64,000 nucleotides of DNA. Source: Hyaloperonospora brassicae (taxonomy: Eukaryota; Oomycota; Peronosporomycetes; Peronosporales; Peronosporaceae). Made by a program: the position numbers and the translations under genes. Where the stretch lies: positions 124,001-188,000 of the forward strand of contig CANTFL010000089.1 of the NCBI GenBank assembly GCA_947650285.1. The letters are read 5' to 3'. Below, in pieces: positions 11,345 through 23,600 of the stretch. The notes beneath the pieces were generated by a model. The model had not been told where the DNA came from. It saw nothing but the letters and a program-made list of their open reading frames with translations, and searched no databases. Positions within the stretch are counted from its first letter, which is position 1. Each line of letters opens with the position of its first letter.

Positions 11345-14300
11345 ATGCCGCCTATCAGCCTCCCCCCCGATGGGGGTGTGTGTGGGAGCGATAGGCCGCC
11401 ACCGTTTGGGGATCTACACACCCTGTCCAATTTCGGGCAGGCGGACGAGACAGTCAGAGGGCAGTCGACCGGGATCACCCATAGTCTGGATCACGACGCG
11501 AGACGGGCGAGGCGTCAAGCCGTGACTCCAAGGGCAGCTACAGCATCCAGCGCTCCACCCCCTCCGACAGCGGGGTTATCAACGGCTCGGCCGTCGGTCG
11601 CCGACAATAGGCATCATTCTCTCCAGCGATCGACTCCTTCTGCCATGTTCGCCGCTTTGGTAGCGTAAATGAAGGGACACCTGGGCACGGACCACCTTGC
11701 CCCTTGGCTTCTGACGATTAGGAAGCTCTTCCAGGTTAAATTTCGCAAGCTGCCGGTTAATGCAGCTGGACTGCCGACTTCGGAGCTCCGGTTCCCTGGT
11801 TTTAAAGCGTCGGAGGCGTCATGCCTTCTGCGTCGATTCGACCAGGTATTTGTCAAGTGCGCTGGCACATATTCCGACAGGAAAAGGCTCAGTCAAACCC
11901 TTGGTAAGGAGGTTATCTCGACCAAATGGGCTTTCGCGGAGGTGGTTCGGCGTCCGTCCAGTCAACACAAGTGGTCCCACGCCCCAGTGTTAAATCAGTG
12001 GGCGCACGTCGTCCGGCGGGGTGCGGCACCGCCGGAAGTGCTAGGGTCACCCGCTCCCCGGCCTCAATACGAGGACTGTATGTTTGACCCCTCCAAATTG
12101 ACCCCGGCTGCGGTAGAAAATCTAAAGGCATTGTGCGAGCGATGCTCCGCCGTTGGGTCGGCGCTGCAGCTCCGTGCAGGGACCGATGTAGAGTAGCAGA
12201 TAACCTAAGGAATCGTTGAAAAGCTTATCGCCTGTATACGCATTCATCCCTTTCTCATGGAGGTGTTTGACAGCAACGAACGACTGAGATTGTACAGCAC
12301 GATACAGCCGCAGGTTGAAGGCCAACTGGTTCTCCACCTTGGGCGCGATCAAAGAATTCCGATTAGTCGCCAGACGACTTGGGCCATCATGAAGAAGATC
12401 CTCGAATCGGTGGAGCTGGCCAAGGATAATCTGGCCGAATTTCACCACTTTTTTGGTCTGACTAAATACAATCGACTATGACCGATCGACGCGATCGATT
12501 CATTTCTTTTCTTTTCGCAGGCGACATCAGTCCGTCTCAAGCACGTCAGTATTCCTTACCGGGGTCGTGTGTATTCGTTGACCAATGCGCATTTTCCGCA
12601 GAGTAGATCTATGTGGCGAACTCAGCAAGGTCCGACCGATAGGTCGTGACAGCAAAGGGCTGAAAACACAATACTTTTGCAAAAATTGACAAGATTCAAT
12701 GAGATAGGTCGAGTTGCGGCATACCTCAAGTCAAAGATCCCGACTCGTTTTAGGTTCAAAGACCTTGACACGTACTGCCCCGTGTCGCGTATTTCGACTA
12801 CATGGAAGGTTACTTTTCAGCTGACCGGGTGCCCAACATTCCTTCAAGGTCTTGTGCGGATCTTGTGGTTCGGGACTCCGATAGTTGTTCGTCACCCTAC
12901 TGTGGGTCGTCGTCTTCAATGCCTGCAATACGGGGATGTGGGCCACACAGCGGCTCGGTGTGGGTACACCGACGTCCAGTTCAGCGGCCCTGGGGTTTTG
13001 GAAGTTACAGAGCTGGACCTACAAAATGTAGAGGATCTCGCTAATCCGTTTAGCAGCGTCGTTGAGACGCGTCGCATGGCGAGCGAGAGGCTTTTAGTAC
13101 AAGAATCGGAGTCCGCGGCAGCCCAAGCCGCTGTTACTCCCCACGGGGTGACCTCATCTTCTCATACCAAGTGTCAAGATTCCGTTCAAGTGGAGCAGGA
13201 GGGGACAGGTTCAATCTGTACCCCTTCCACTCGTTCAACCACGCTTACACAGTAGGCTCCTACACCGATTACAGGTCAGCCATGGATTACGAAGCCCATG
13301 CGAGGGTCAAAAACGCCAGGAACCCCGTCGTCATCTGTTGAGTCACACGTACCCGTCTCTTCCTGTCTTTTCTCGGTACTGGAGACGGATGTCGACCAGA
13401 GCTCTGGAGCAGGTGGGCACCTCGAGCCGTCATTCCCCGCCGCCGCGGTGTAACCCCGGCCTATAGGTCCGGCTCGCTGGACGCCAGCTGTAACGGGGCA
13501 CCGACGACTACGTACTGGTCAACCAGTACGGAGTTTACTATCACTGATAGTAGTGATGGTCAGTGCCCAGCTAGGTGTAGAACTACACAGAGGAAGGTAG
13601 AACGACTAAGGTGAAAGACTCTAGTCGTAGAAAAAGTAAAACTGTTATTAATATGATTAAGTCCTATAACTCTTGTATCTCTGTTTCTCCTGACTTTATT
13701 ATAATAATGTAACTAAATGTATGATGACGTCTACTCACCACCCATTGCGCGCGTCTAGCAGCGATTGGCGGGTTGATATCATCACGATATCAACCAATAA
13801 GTAGACTCTTCGGTCATTCCAACAATATTACCATGCTTGTGATGCTGTTGAAAGAATACTCAACGTAATATTCTCTATTGTCAATTTATTTTTGAAGACA
13901 ATTTTCATGTAACGGGCTACCCCGTTACACCAGCGAAGGCGTCCCGGCGGAAGGAGGCCTTAGCCAGAGGTACAGCGTCCTTGCAGTCTACGCCCGTGTT
14001 GATGACATTAATGGGTCAAGAACGCGCTAAATGATCGACCCTAGCCAGCACCCTCGGAGCTGGAGCAAAATGTCCACTGTCTCTAGAAGTATGTCCATCA
14101 ATAGACCCGACCGATATCTGCTGCCTGGGGCGTATATTAGAATTAAGGGAACCAGCCACGCCGGCTACCGGTAACTGTATGGCTATGGCAGTGTCGCAGG
14201 CTTTGCTGACGCGGATTGGACGGGGAGCAGTACGGATCAGGAACGCATGACGGCTTCTATTAAACGAGGGATCGAGTTGGCGGGCCTTATCCATTGAGAA

Positions 14301-15864
14301 GACAACTATTGTCATGACGTGGGAGTCCAAACTATTCACAATGTCGAGCCTGGCTGGTCGCATTTGACACGAATGGAATCAGCTACCCAAATCCGGTGGT
14401 ATTTGTTTGATTATTCTCACACAAACATCCTCGGATCGCACTTTAGTAATTAGTGTGCCGAACTGGGGCGGGAGCGATACCTTGGGTATGGCGTCCATGT
14501 TTCTACAACGGGCTATTTTTGTTTTTCATGTTGGAGAGACGGGTGAGCATGTTCCCGGATGCCGAAAGTTTAGCGCGGCATTAGTCACGAAAAATAATCG
14601 GACCATCGAGATAGTCCAAAAATATCACCTGACCTTAGCTGAATACATCACCTAGTTACAAGCGGCCAAGGCAGTGGACATGGTCAGTCCTTCACTTGTC
14701 TTTCGGTTTGATGGTCGGAATTACTCATCAATGCTCCGTTCAACGGATGGAATGGCACTTGCAGAATTGTCTGGGGTTTCACTCGCCTCGGCCCCTTTGC
14801 CGGATTATTTCGGGCAACAGGCCTCGGGATGGGGAACCCCGTCCAGCACCTCACCCGGCACAGAGCTTTCACCACGTTCAGAGGAGGCTTCTTGGAGCAC
14901 AGAGCGAGCAATAGTTGTCCGCTAGGACCTTCTTGCTGAGATATCTCCCGCCGCAGGGTCCCTACAAATTGTTGATACCGGGTCTGTTCTTGCGAGCACT
15001 AACCAGCTCTCGACTGTGCAGACGCGAGATCGTGCATATGACTCAAGTTCGGATGATCTAGCGTCAGAGGCGCCTATGGTCCGTCAGAAGCACATCGCCG
15101 ATATCTCGAACGCAACCGACATAGAAGAAGTTGATAAATCGATCCATGATCCGCCCTCCGACAATCGTATCGACAGGGACGACTGGCCTTCGGTCTGGCA
15201 CGCTCTTGATGCATCATGACCGACAGCCGCAGTCACCCCTTTTTATCAGGCTCACGGCTCAACTTTGATTTGGTTTGCCACAGTAGCATACGATTTCCTG
15301 CTTTTACTTAACCACGTGAGACGTTTCTACTTTACGGGTGAGCTCCTGGGTAGCCTTGATGTCCAAATTCGGGTCCATTGGGCCACTGGCTGGCGTCAGG
15401 AGTACCTCCTGGTCGGGCTTCAAATCATATCGCGGACAGGTCCAAGATCATCTGATGTATGTTTGGCTTGATCAATGGATTAGAAGCAGTATGTATCGAG
15501 CTACACTACTTACCTACCCACTTTACTAGACTCGGGGGACGACCGGTCCAGATTACGGTAGCTCAACCACGCTGCAGACGACATTTTAGAACTGTGTGAC
15601 CCGCGCAATAAGATTCGGTCTAGTCAGCATCTTGTTTGTGCTCTTTTATTCGGCGCGGAGATCACAGCTTTAACTGACATCCACAGCGAAGGTGATTCGC
15701 CTTCGGGGTAGCTACGGCGTCAATTGCAGCTTCTCCGAAAAAAATCGCACTATAAATCGGCCGTGTATCCCACCGATGCCAAAGAAGCGAATTGGTGCGA
15801 TGTTGTACGTTTCTTTGCTGACGATCTCACCCCGGCTGGAGCTCAGCAGTTTCATTTGTACTAA
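11345..15864 (+). pseudogene. LINE ORF1: gag-like, CCHC knuckle, OTU-type protease
   Basis: From an ATG at 11345 one reading phase can be followed to a TAA at 15862-15864, once the 446 bp of solo LTR plus duplicated target are ignored (about 1358 codons). It holds about 17 in-frame stops (for example 11666, 12194, 12206, 12479, 12647, 13253, 13451, 14032, 14248, 14368, 14653, 14923, 15217, 15469) but no phase change. A zinc knuckle reads CLQYGDVGHTAARC at about 12920-12960, with the second Cys replaced by Tyr. An OTU-like cysteine protease follows: GNCMAMAVSQALL at 14170 (catalytic Cys 14176-14178), WGGSDTLGMASMF near 14466, and a candidate catalytic His at 14626-14628. LINE ORF1 proteins bind RNA; the OTU domain's role in such elements is not settled. 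Confidence 0.8.
13489..13929 (-). mobile_element. Solo LTR (441 bp) of an E1-related Gypsy family
   Basis: The LTR starts TGTAACGGGGCACC and ends CTACCCCGTTACA, and is flanked by CCAGC on both sides (13484-13488 and 13930-13934). Internal landmarks shared with the E1 LTR, such as TTGCGCGCGTCT, GGTTGATATC/GATATCAACC and TTTCATGTAACGGGCT, give the same orientation as E1. It arose by recombination between the two LTRs of an element that had inserted into the LINE ORF1. Removing it restores the ORF1 reading phase. Confidence 0.93.
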
Positions 15865-15905
15865 GTAAAGGTTTCATTTGGACCTAGCTGGTCATTTATG
15901 AGGGG

Positions 15906-18900
15906 ATGATCTCCAGGCAGTGGACGCGTTTAGGAGGAGTGCTTTACTCTCGAAGTGGTCAAGTCCCAGGGTCGATGAAGCGTCCAGTTATTTCGTCGGG
16001 AACGGCTAGCACCCAATTTGTTACTCAGAACGTGCGTGGATTTACACAGAGTGTGCGCTCTAGCTCGATGTCTGCTTGGCACAGTCGCCCGGTTCGTAAA
16101 CGCTTTGTGGCGTGGTGTATTCAAGAAACCCATGTGTCGGACTTCGAAGAATCTCAAGCGTTAAGGTACCAGTGGGCAACATTGTAAGAAAACACCGATC
16201 TATCGATCACCTACCTCTATCGTACTGGAGTACTGGCTCCGCACGGGCTGGATGGGTGGCGATTTTACTGACACCTGAATCAGCACAAAAGGCAACGGCG
16301 TGGAGCCAGGAACTCGGGAATACGAGGCCAATTTCCGTTTCTATCAATGGCCTGGTTCTTCTCAATATTTATGCTTCTTCGCTTAGGCCTGCCCGCGAAC
16401 AGTTCATTTCTGATCTGTCCCGATAGAATTTACCCAGTGCGAGATTCGTTGGTTGTAGGCGATTTTAACTGTGTGCAAAGCCCTCTGCTCGATCGTATTT
16501 TGCATCCTCGCTCAAGTCGAGTGGAGAGTCCGGCGCTGGAAGCGATACTAGACTAACATAATTGGGCTGACACCAGAATGCTTCGCACCCACGCAGACGA
16601 TTAGGATGCGGACAGTCTTGTTGATCACTTCACGTACTGGCCGGGGAAGTCAGCCAGTCGAATCGATCGCATTCTACGTGCATCAAAGTTGGGCTTCAAA
16701 GGTATGCTGGACTGCAGTCCGTACGCCGCCGCGTGCTTCTGACCATCTAGAAGTCGATCTTCAGCTTCGAGATCAGAGGCGTCCGCTGCACCACACTAGA
16801 AGCCGAACCGTTTCCTACCCCATTCAGGCCGGCCAGCCCAACCGGGTTGTCTTCGAACTCGTAGATGAGATGGTCAATTTGGACGTAGGGCGGACATCAT
16901 CCGTTCTACACTGGGACGCGACTACAGTTACGTGTATAGAGTGCATCCGACGGGTACGCAAACGTGCGCAGCAACATCGGTATCGTTATAAAGCCCAATT
17001 GTTGCAACGCAACCGGCGTCAATTCCTTACTCGACCTATATGGATAGCAGCTAACTTTGAGGAACTTCGTCAAGAGCATCTGATCCAGATCGATCAGGAA
17101 TTTGAGCGCACTCCCGCCCGCCTGAGGTGGTCTTTTCGGCGCGGCGCCGACTGGGAACGCGATCAAATCGTGTCTCGAGTTGACGAATTATTCGGCTTCG
17201 CTTTTGACCGCATTATTAGTCTGGCTGCAAAATTTGCCTCGGAGTAATCACCTGTTCTCGGCTGCTTTCATCGAGCAGCGCCACTGCATGATCATCGAAG
17301 TGAGATTCACGCTTTTGCCACGGTACCTAATGAACGCCGGTGTCCTCCTTCCGCCAATCACGACTTAATGGCGGATTTCTCTGAAGGGGACGTCCTCCAA
17401 GCTATATCGGCCCTCGGTCGCCATAAATTGGCTGGTCTTGATGGTCTGAATAACGATTTTACAAAGAAACGTCGGCTTTGTTGGTACCAGCTCTGGTTGT
17501 GGTCAGCAATGAAAATCTTCACGATAAACATATGACACCTTCCTTTCTGGAAGCTCTAGTGATAATATTGCGCAAGAAGGGGGATTCAGCGGATGCGCTA
17601 GATTGCCGCCCCATTTCGTTGCTCCAGACCAGCTACAAAAATTTAGAAAAGGTGTTAGCGACGCGCCTACAGCGGCTTCTATCGCTGTTAATTGGGGACT
17701 CACAACAAGGATTTGTTCGAGGCGGGAAAATGCTTAAGTTGGTAACAATGATGCTTCCCCACCTCGTTCTCCCTTGACGAGGCCGATCTCTCTGCTTGCT
17801 CCAACCGAGTAATTTTGCTTTTGGATTTTTGGAAAGCTTACGACACGGTGGACAGAGAGTTTTTATACGAAGCTCTTCGACAGTTCAACTTTGATGAACA
17901 GTTTGTCCAACTCATTAAGCGTATGTACACAGGGACGACAGCATGGTTTGCGGTTAATGGAGATCAATCCGAACCTATTACTATCGAATCCGTCATTCGT
18001 CAGGGTTGCCTTCTGGCTACCGTTACTAATTTTGATCGTGGTGGAATTGCTAGGATTGGCTATACATCAGCACCCGGGGCTCAGCGGGCTACCCGTGCCT
18101 GGAGCGGTAGGAGAAACGCACACTTTTCGGCTTTTGTCGATGACTCGACTATTTTCCTCGAGACGGACGTTCAACTCAAGCTTGCGCTAAGACTCGTACA
18201 GTGCCTTGGGGAGCTATCCAACCTCCACGTCCAACCAGCAAAAAGCAAACTCATCTTTCTGAACACGTCTATTCGTATTCAGCAATATCAGGATACATCT
18301 GTGGTTCCTGCTCATGATATCCGATACTTGGGGTATGAGGTAGGAACTGGGGAGCTGTTCCAGCCGAATCGGGCACTGCGCCTTCTTCGGGTCCGCCGAC
18401 GGCTTCTTACGACTACCACGGTGGCGACTAGTGTGCAACATCGGGTGGATATCCTCAACGCCATCGTTCTCCCTTCGGTCCTGTTCACGTCGGCTGTCTT
18501 TGACATGCCTGGCTGGGCACACACAGAGCTGGCCCAGCTTTACAAACGCTTTTTATGGCAGGACGCGTCTCAGTCCGAGGTCTGCCGGTACAAAACCAAT
18601 CCGGCACTCCTAGTCACACCGGAGCAAGCGGGCGGGGTCGGTCTTGTCGCTTTCGAGGTGGCCATGAAATCCCAACGGTCAAAGTTGGCGTCGATATGGC
18701 TCTTACAGGGAGACGACATGTACTTTTAAGCTTGGCGCAATCACACGTTTCGTGGGGCGCGGTTTGTGTTCGCCTTGATACCAGCGCTAAACTCTATCCA
18801 GGGAGATACCCGACCGCTGGGGCTGCGGCCTTCACGGCATTACCTACAGCACGATCTTGATAAGCTCCTTGCTCCAACCTCAGACCAAGTTCTTGGTACA

Positions 18901-20454
18901 CGGGCTCGGATTGCGGAGCATTATGATGAGCTTTTGGCTGGGGCAAGCAGTTGGTGGGAAGGATCAGATTGGGTTCTGTCTTACCACTGTGATTTTCCAG
19001 CCGCATCTGTGGCCGACGATCACAGAGAGAAAGCTGCCCCTAGCTTTTGGTGCCAATTTAACTGAATGACAATACTTGGAGTTTGACCACCCGTGGCAAG
19101 CCTCTGAGGAGCTCCCACTTCGCTCGAATACGTCCGTGCCGGATCCGGGATCTCTGTATTCAGCGCACAGGACCGAACGAATTTGCTTTTACCATTCCGT
19201 CTCTCGGTGAAGGTGCTACAAGCCATCTGCACCTTAAATTAAGCCGGTGGGCGACTCTGATTCTGCTCGAATCGTCGCATATTGCTATAGGGGCGGTACT
19301 GACAGAACCGACTATGCTCTTGCGTCATCCGCCACCATTACAACAATAGTATCAGTGGACTCGGGTCTCTGCCACGTCTATAGTTGGTACAGCGCCAGGC
19401 TTCTCATCGTCGCCGGCGCATACCGTTCGTCTTTCAAGGGGGGTAGATGGTCTTCTCTGGGTTTTGCAAGGCGACCCACTCGACTTACGCACCTCTTACG
19501 AGCGGGAGGCAGCTGACTGGCATCACCGGCTTAATCAGGGACTCGTCTTTCTCTCCCATCCGGTCCTTCATCGGCTGCCTTGGAGCGTGCCGGATCGAGT
19601 AAAAAATCCCCGGGTGTCGTCATCATTTTTACGCCAGGCTTTTCACTACCATAAACGTCATCTTCGCCCTGCGCTGCAGCACTGGCTAAACCGCTTCGAA
19701 CACCAGACTCGGTCGGAGAGGTGGCTTGAAGCGGTCGCGGATCAAAGCCTCGCTCAAATGTGGCGGTACGCAGGCAATCTTACGGAGTACCAAGTGTGGA
19801 CGGGTTACCGGATCGTAAGCAATCAGCTCAATTTTATACGCCCGACGCTCCGATGATCCCAGTTGCCCGAAACTCGAGCACTGCAAGGGGCGCAAAGAGA
19901 CTGTCACTCATATATATTGAGATTGTTCAACTGCGATAGCCTGCTGGAGCCTATTGCTCAGTCATTGGTCTGGTGAGGGGGTTCAGGAATCCGTAGTGTC
20001 GGGTCATTTTCGGAATTTCGCCCATCGAAGGGCGCCTCCGCTTCCACCTCGTTTGCTGCAGCTCATAATTGATTGATTTGGGGATGATCACACGGCAGCG
20101 GCAGACGAACATCGTCAGATATGGTTTGTGTAATGCTTCTTGTGATAGGTGCATCTTTGGGTGGAGCGCAATGCGGTAATCTTTCGAGGGAAGACTACTT
20201 CTCCGGCTCAAAGTGCCCTAGCATTCTGGTGGGGCGGTCTGCGGCGGCTAAAGGCAATTGCTATGCGAGAACATCGGTCCGTAGCTACAGCGGTCAGAGC
20301 GGCGCGTCTTCACGCCTGCTTGGACATTCTCAGCCAAGTTCCTACAGGTCGCCAGGCTTTACTGACTATCAGATACGATGAGCTATACCGTTCCGGCGCT
20401 CGTATCCTGGTTCAGGCATTTTCAGACATCTTGCACATCTTAACATGTAAATAG
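15906..20454 (+). pseudogene. LINE ORF2: endonuclease and reverse transcriptase, frameshifted
   Basis: The endonuclease starts near 16015 (FVTQNVRGF), with IQETHVSDFEESQAL at about 16120, VVGDFNCVQSP at about 16450 and SDHLEVDLQLRD at about 16740. The reverse transcriptase includes DCRPISLLQTSYK and GDSQQGFVRGGKM (17600-17740), LLDFWKAYDTVDREF (motif A, from 17815), RQGC (about 18000) and FVDDST (motif C, about 18137). Sequence between RQGC and FVDDST is shortened and abnormal, suggesting a deletion. The tail (19464-20454) has WTGYRI and LWVERNAVIFRGK, typical of LINE C-termini. At least ten changes of reading phase break the protein. Its former role was target nicking and target-primed reverse transcription. 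Confidence 0.88.
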
Positions 20455-20487
20455 ACGACCATGAAACTCCTCCAGAGCTGCGGAGTC

Positions 20488-20657
20488 ATACGTGCGCAGA
20501 ATCGTGTAAACCCGGTATACATAGCGTGTGCTTTTCGAGACATTATGTCCGAATATCAGTGTTTGGAGTCTAGCACTGCTGTGTCGTAGGAGGTCGAGAC
20601 AATGAACGGATATGTTTACACAATCAATTGGTTGAGGAAGGCTCGCTGTCGTGCTGA
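20488..20657. repeat. Tandem repeat unit B, right part
   Basis: From about GTGCGCAGAATCGTGTAAAC to GGCTCGCTGTCG this matches the last 170 bp of unit A (10625-10794) closely, including CGAGACATTATGTCCGAATA and AGGAGGTCGAGACAATGAAC. It is the separated end of the repeat unit interrupted at 11281 by the LINE. Confidence 0.8.
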
Positions 20658-23600
20658 TTCTTGCAGTTCTATACTAATCAAACAGCTGTGGATGCAGATA
20701 CAACAAAACCAGTCAGCCTCCGACCAAACTTTTGTCGATGTAGCTTATTCTTACCAGAGTATACTGGGAAATATATATTCGGGATTCAGACCGTCGGTGG
20801 CTACTGGCATGTGTAAGTGGCATACACGCACAACAATCAGGAATAAGTGCTCAAGGTTTTGTCGTGGACCTATTTGTGCGGTTAATGCCTAATGTTGTCA
20901 GCGCAAGCTATTGAATTTACCTGTATGAATGTCCGTAGCGTCTTCGTCGACTTGGGCTGAAGGCGAATGCCAATAGAAGCACGGCTCGCAAACCCGAATA
21001 GTGAAGACATTGGCGAGCATGCCAAGGTGAGTACAAGCTTCTCGGCATATGTATTTTCTATGCGTATGATAGAGGTTTCACGCATTCGTGTGATCCTCCG
21101 AGACACGTGTCATAGAGTGTTCAAAAAGATCGTGTGTGTGCCTCCGAGACACGTGTCATAGAGTGTTCAAAAAGATCGTGTGTGTGCCTCCGAGACGGGC
21201 GCGATATAATCTCCTTCCGTCGCTCTTGTAATCTTTGCAGAGTAAAGACTTGCTGAACACCACACTCGATCGGTGGTAAAGGTAACGCCTTCACTGGCTC
21301 TTGCTTCTTCGTCCACTTTGTATTGTCGGTCGCAATTTGTCGTAGTTTTAGTTGCTTTGCTGGGAAGACGACCATATCGTCTCTTTGCCTCGCCCTCTTC
21401 TCGACAAACCAAAACATCACAACATGTTTGATTCTCAACAATTACGTCCAGACTGTGAGCAGAAAAATTACAACGCAACAAGTATCGTAAAGCCGCAACA
21501 TCCGAATGGGCACGTGCATAAAGATAGGAGCGGGCGCGTCTATTTAGCGTTTCGTAGTTACAGATGACTGATTTATCTTGGGCATGCTTAGCAACGCCGA
21601 TATCTCAGGTATGTCCGGTCGGTGTATGGGGCTTGTCTATCCCTTCGGTGATGGATGCCTGAGTTGTGTGGCAATTTCCTACGGCACTCTAGCAGACGTA
21701 CTCTTTTTTACGTATCGGCCTTCTCCGAAACCAATGCTTTGTTGTAGTAAGGAGTGTCTTATTCTTTCTTCCTAAAGCTGCTTGACGTTGCCACCATAGA
21801 GACGTTCGCATCGAGGAACGTGACTCAATTGCGTTGTACCCACAGGCTTGTAATTCAAACGCAACTCAGTCTATGCCATAGTCGCGCCCATACCTTTGCG
21901 TATTCTTGCTCCGTACAAAATACTTTATCAGTAGATCATCAGGTATCTGCGGCGTTTGTCTACATTCATAAATGTAAGAGACACCGTGCAGGCAAACTAC
22001 ACCTTACCCTGTCGACTTGTCCAGTGGCAAATGATATTTATATCAGACCTGGAAGCAGAAAAATATGTTCTGTTGTCTCCTTTACCCTTTAGGGCTATTG
22101 GGATTAGTAACAACTGGTGCCGTACTCTCTCCCTGTGGGATTTGATCCAGGTGCCGAACTGCTAGAAGCGATAGGAAGTGGGTACGTGATCATAGAACGC
22201 GACCAGTTTGCTGAATCGAATCGGCTAATATTGAAGTACCTGCTACAAGAATTGCTCTCCGTTCAAGCGCATACAAATTGTAAAAGCTTATTCTACAGCT
22301 AGACCAATCGAAGATCGGTTGCCCCTGCTGTTCCGATCCTCACAAATGTCATCCCATTGTACTCGTTTCAAGTGCGCATATCTCCACAAACAATATTTCG
22401 CATACGAAGTTTTTGTCCTAATTCCACCTCGTTCCAACTTCTACGAAGTCAGCAAAAAATTTATTGCCTCGACTTATTTGCACCGTGGGCTCGTATCAGC
22501 CTTATGGAAAACCTCGATTGACATACTGATAGTGCGGTATTTGACTCAGTATCGCAAAGCTTTTCATTTCTGTACAATTTAAGATTTAAAGAAATATTGT
22601 TTGATCGAGACATTACAAGTTCATTAGACAGTGAATGATGAGAACGTAACGTTTTGCCAGAAAAAATGTGTTCTTTGTAGTTTAAAAATACAATACAAGA
22701 TATATCCATAAGTACACGGTACATCAGTAAGAAGGACTGGAATGTCGGGGCAAAACATGTATGTAAGTTTACAATAAGTTTATACGCGCGTTGAGCATTG
22801 ACAATCTACCAAACAGTTTATTTTCAACCATCCTTACATCAAACATAGTATGAAAGCGAAGTCAGGCACAAAATAATAGGACACCTGCAGCGCATGTGAT
22901 GCAATCTTCACCAGATAATAAATCTTATTCAATTGCAATTGTTCGCGGGTTGTATAATAGTGCACCTTTTACAATTATTTCGCCGCCGCATTTATTGATA
23001 CGACGTCGGAGCGAAGAAATTCGCTATTCCGCGTTGTTTTCTTGATAACCAGCACCTTTCATATGCTACTGCGTATTATTCTGTGTGTAGAACACGATCG
23101 TCGTCATGTAGAATGCAACAGTTCAAGTTGCGTACATTTGCGTTGACAAGGAGGTGCAACAGCTTGTTGGCTGTACGAATGAGCTAAACACCTTGACGTT
23201 GCTCGGTACTTGCCTGGATGTATCTATCCATTATGGAAATGAGTTTAGTAATATGCCCCTCGATGACGACAGACGTGTAGAATCACGCAACGACAATTTA
23301 CTCAAATTTGAAATCAGTAACGAATGGCAGATAAGTACCAGATACGCGCGTGTATCCGACTCGAGTGTCCAATCAGCATACATCAATAAAGTTCAGAGAC
23401 AATTGACCTAACAACTGTCCAAAAGCAGGAAGAATAATGCCGAGCACACAAGAGCCCGTCTGGCACCAAAAACCATCACTTACTCTTCAGCGTAAGCGAA
23501 AAATTCTTCCGACCATCTTGCAGTAAACCGATCGATGACGTCAAACCGTCTGCGGTAAACCGATCAATAATGTCATGTATTTTATCAAGTGACAACTGTG

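Larger units (their letters stand above)
11282..20472 (+). mobile_element. Decayed non-LTR retrotransposon (LINE) with OTU-bearing ORF1
   Basis: The element lies between a 15-bp duplication, CAGAGCTGCGGAATC at 11267-11281 and CAGAGCTGCGGAGTC at 20473-20487 (one mismatch). That defines a 9191-bp insertion. It codes for an ORF1 with CCHC knuckle and OTU-like domain (11345-15864) and an ORF2 with apurinic-type endonuclease, reverse transcriptase and a C-terminal region (15906-20454). The 3' UTR is only about 20 bp and there is no clear poly(A). Both ORFs are broken. A 441-bp solo LTR with its 5-bp duplication sits inside ORF1. The layout resembles L1/Utopia-like LINEs known from oomycetes; the clade is not resolved here. 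Confidence 0.9.

Noticed and set aside
18214..18522. Minus-strand frames inside the LINE
   Set aside because: They lie opposite clear reverse transcriptase sequence, have no conserved motif and differ in phase from one another.
21095..21196. CRISPR-like array
   Set aside because: The units are directly adjacent without spacers, there are only two full copies, and the genome is eukaryotic.
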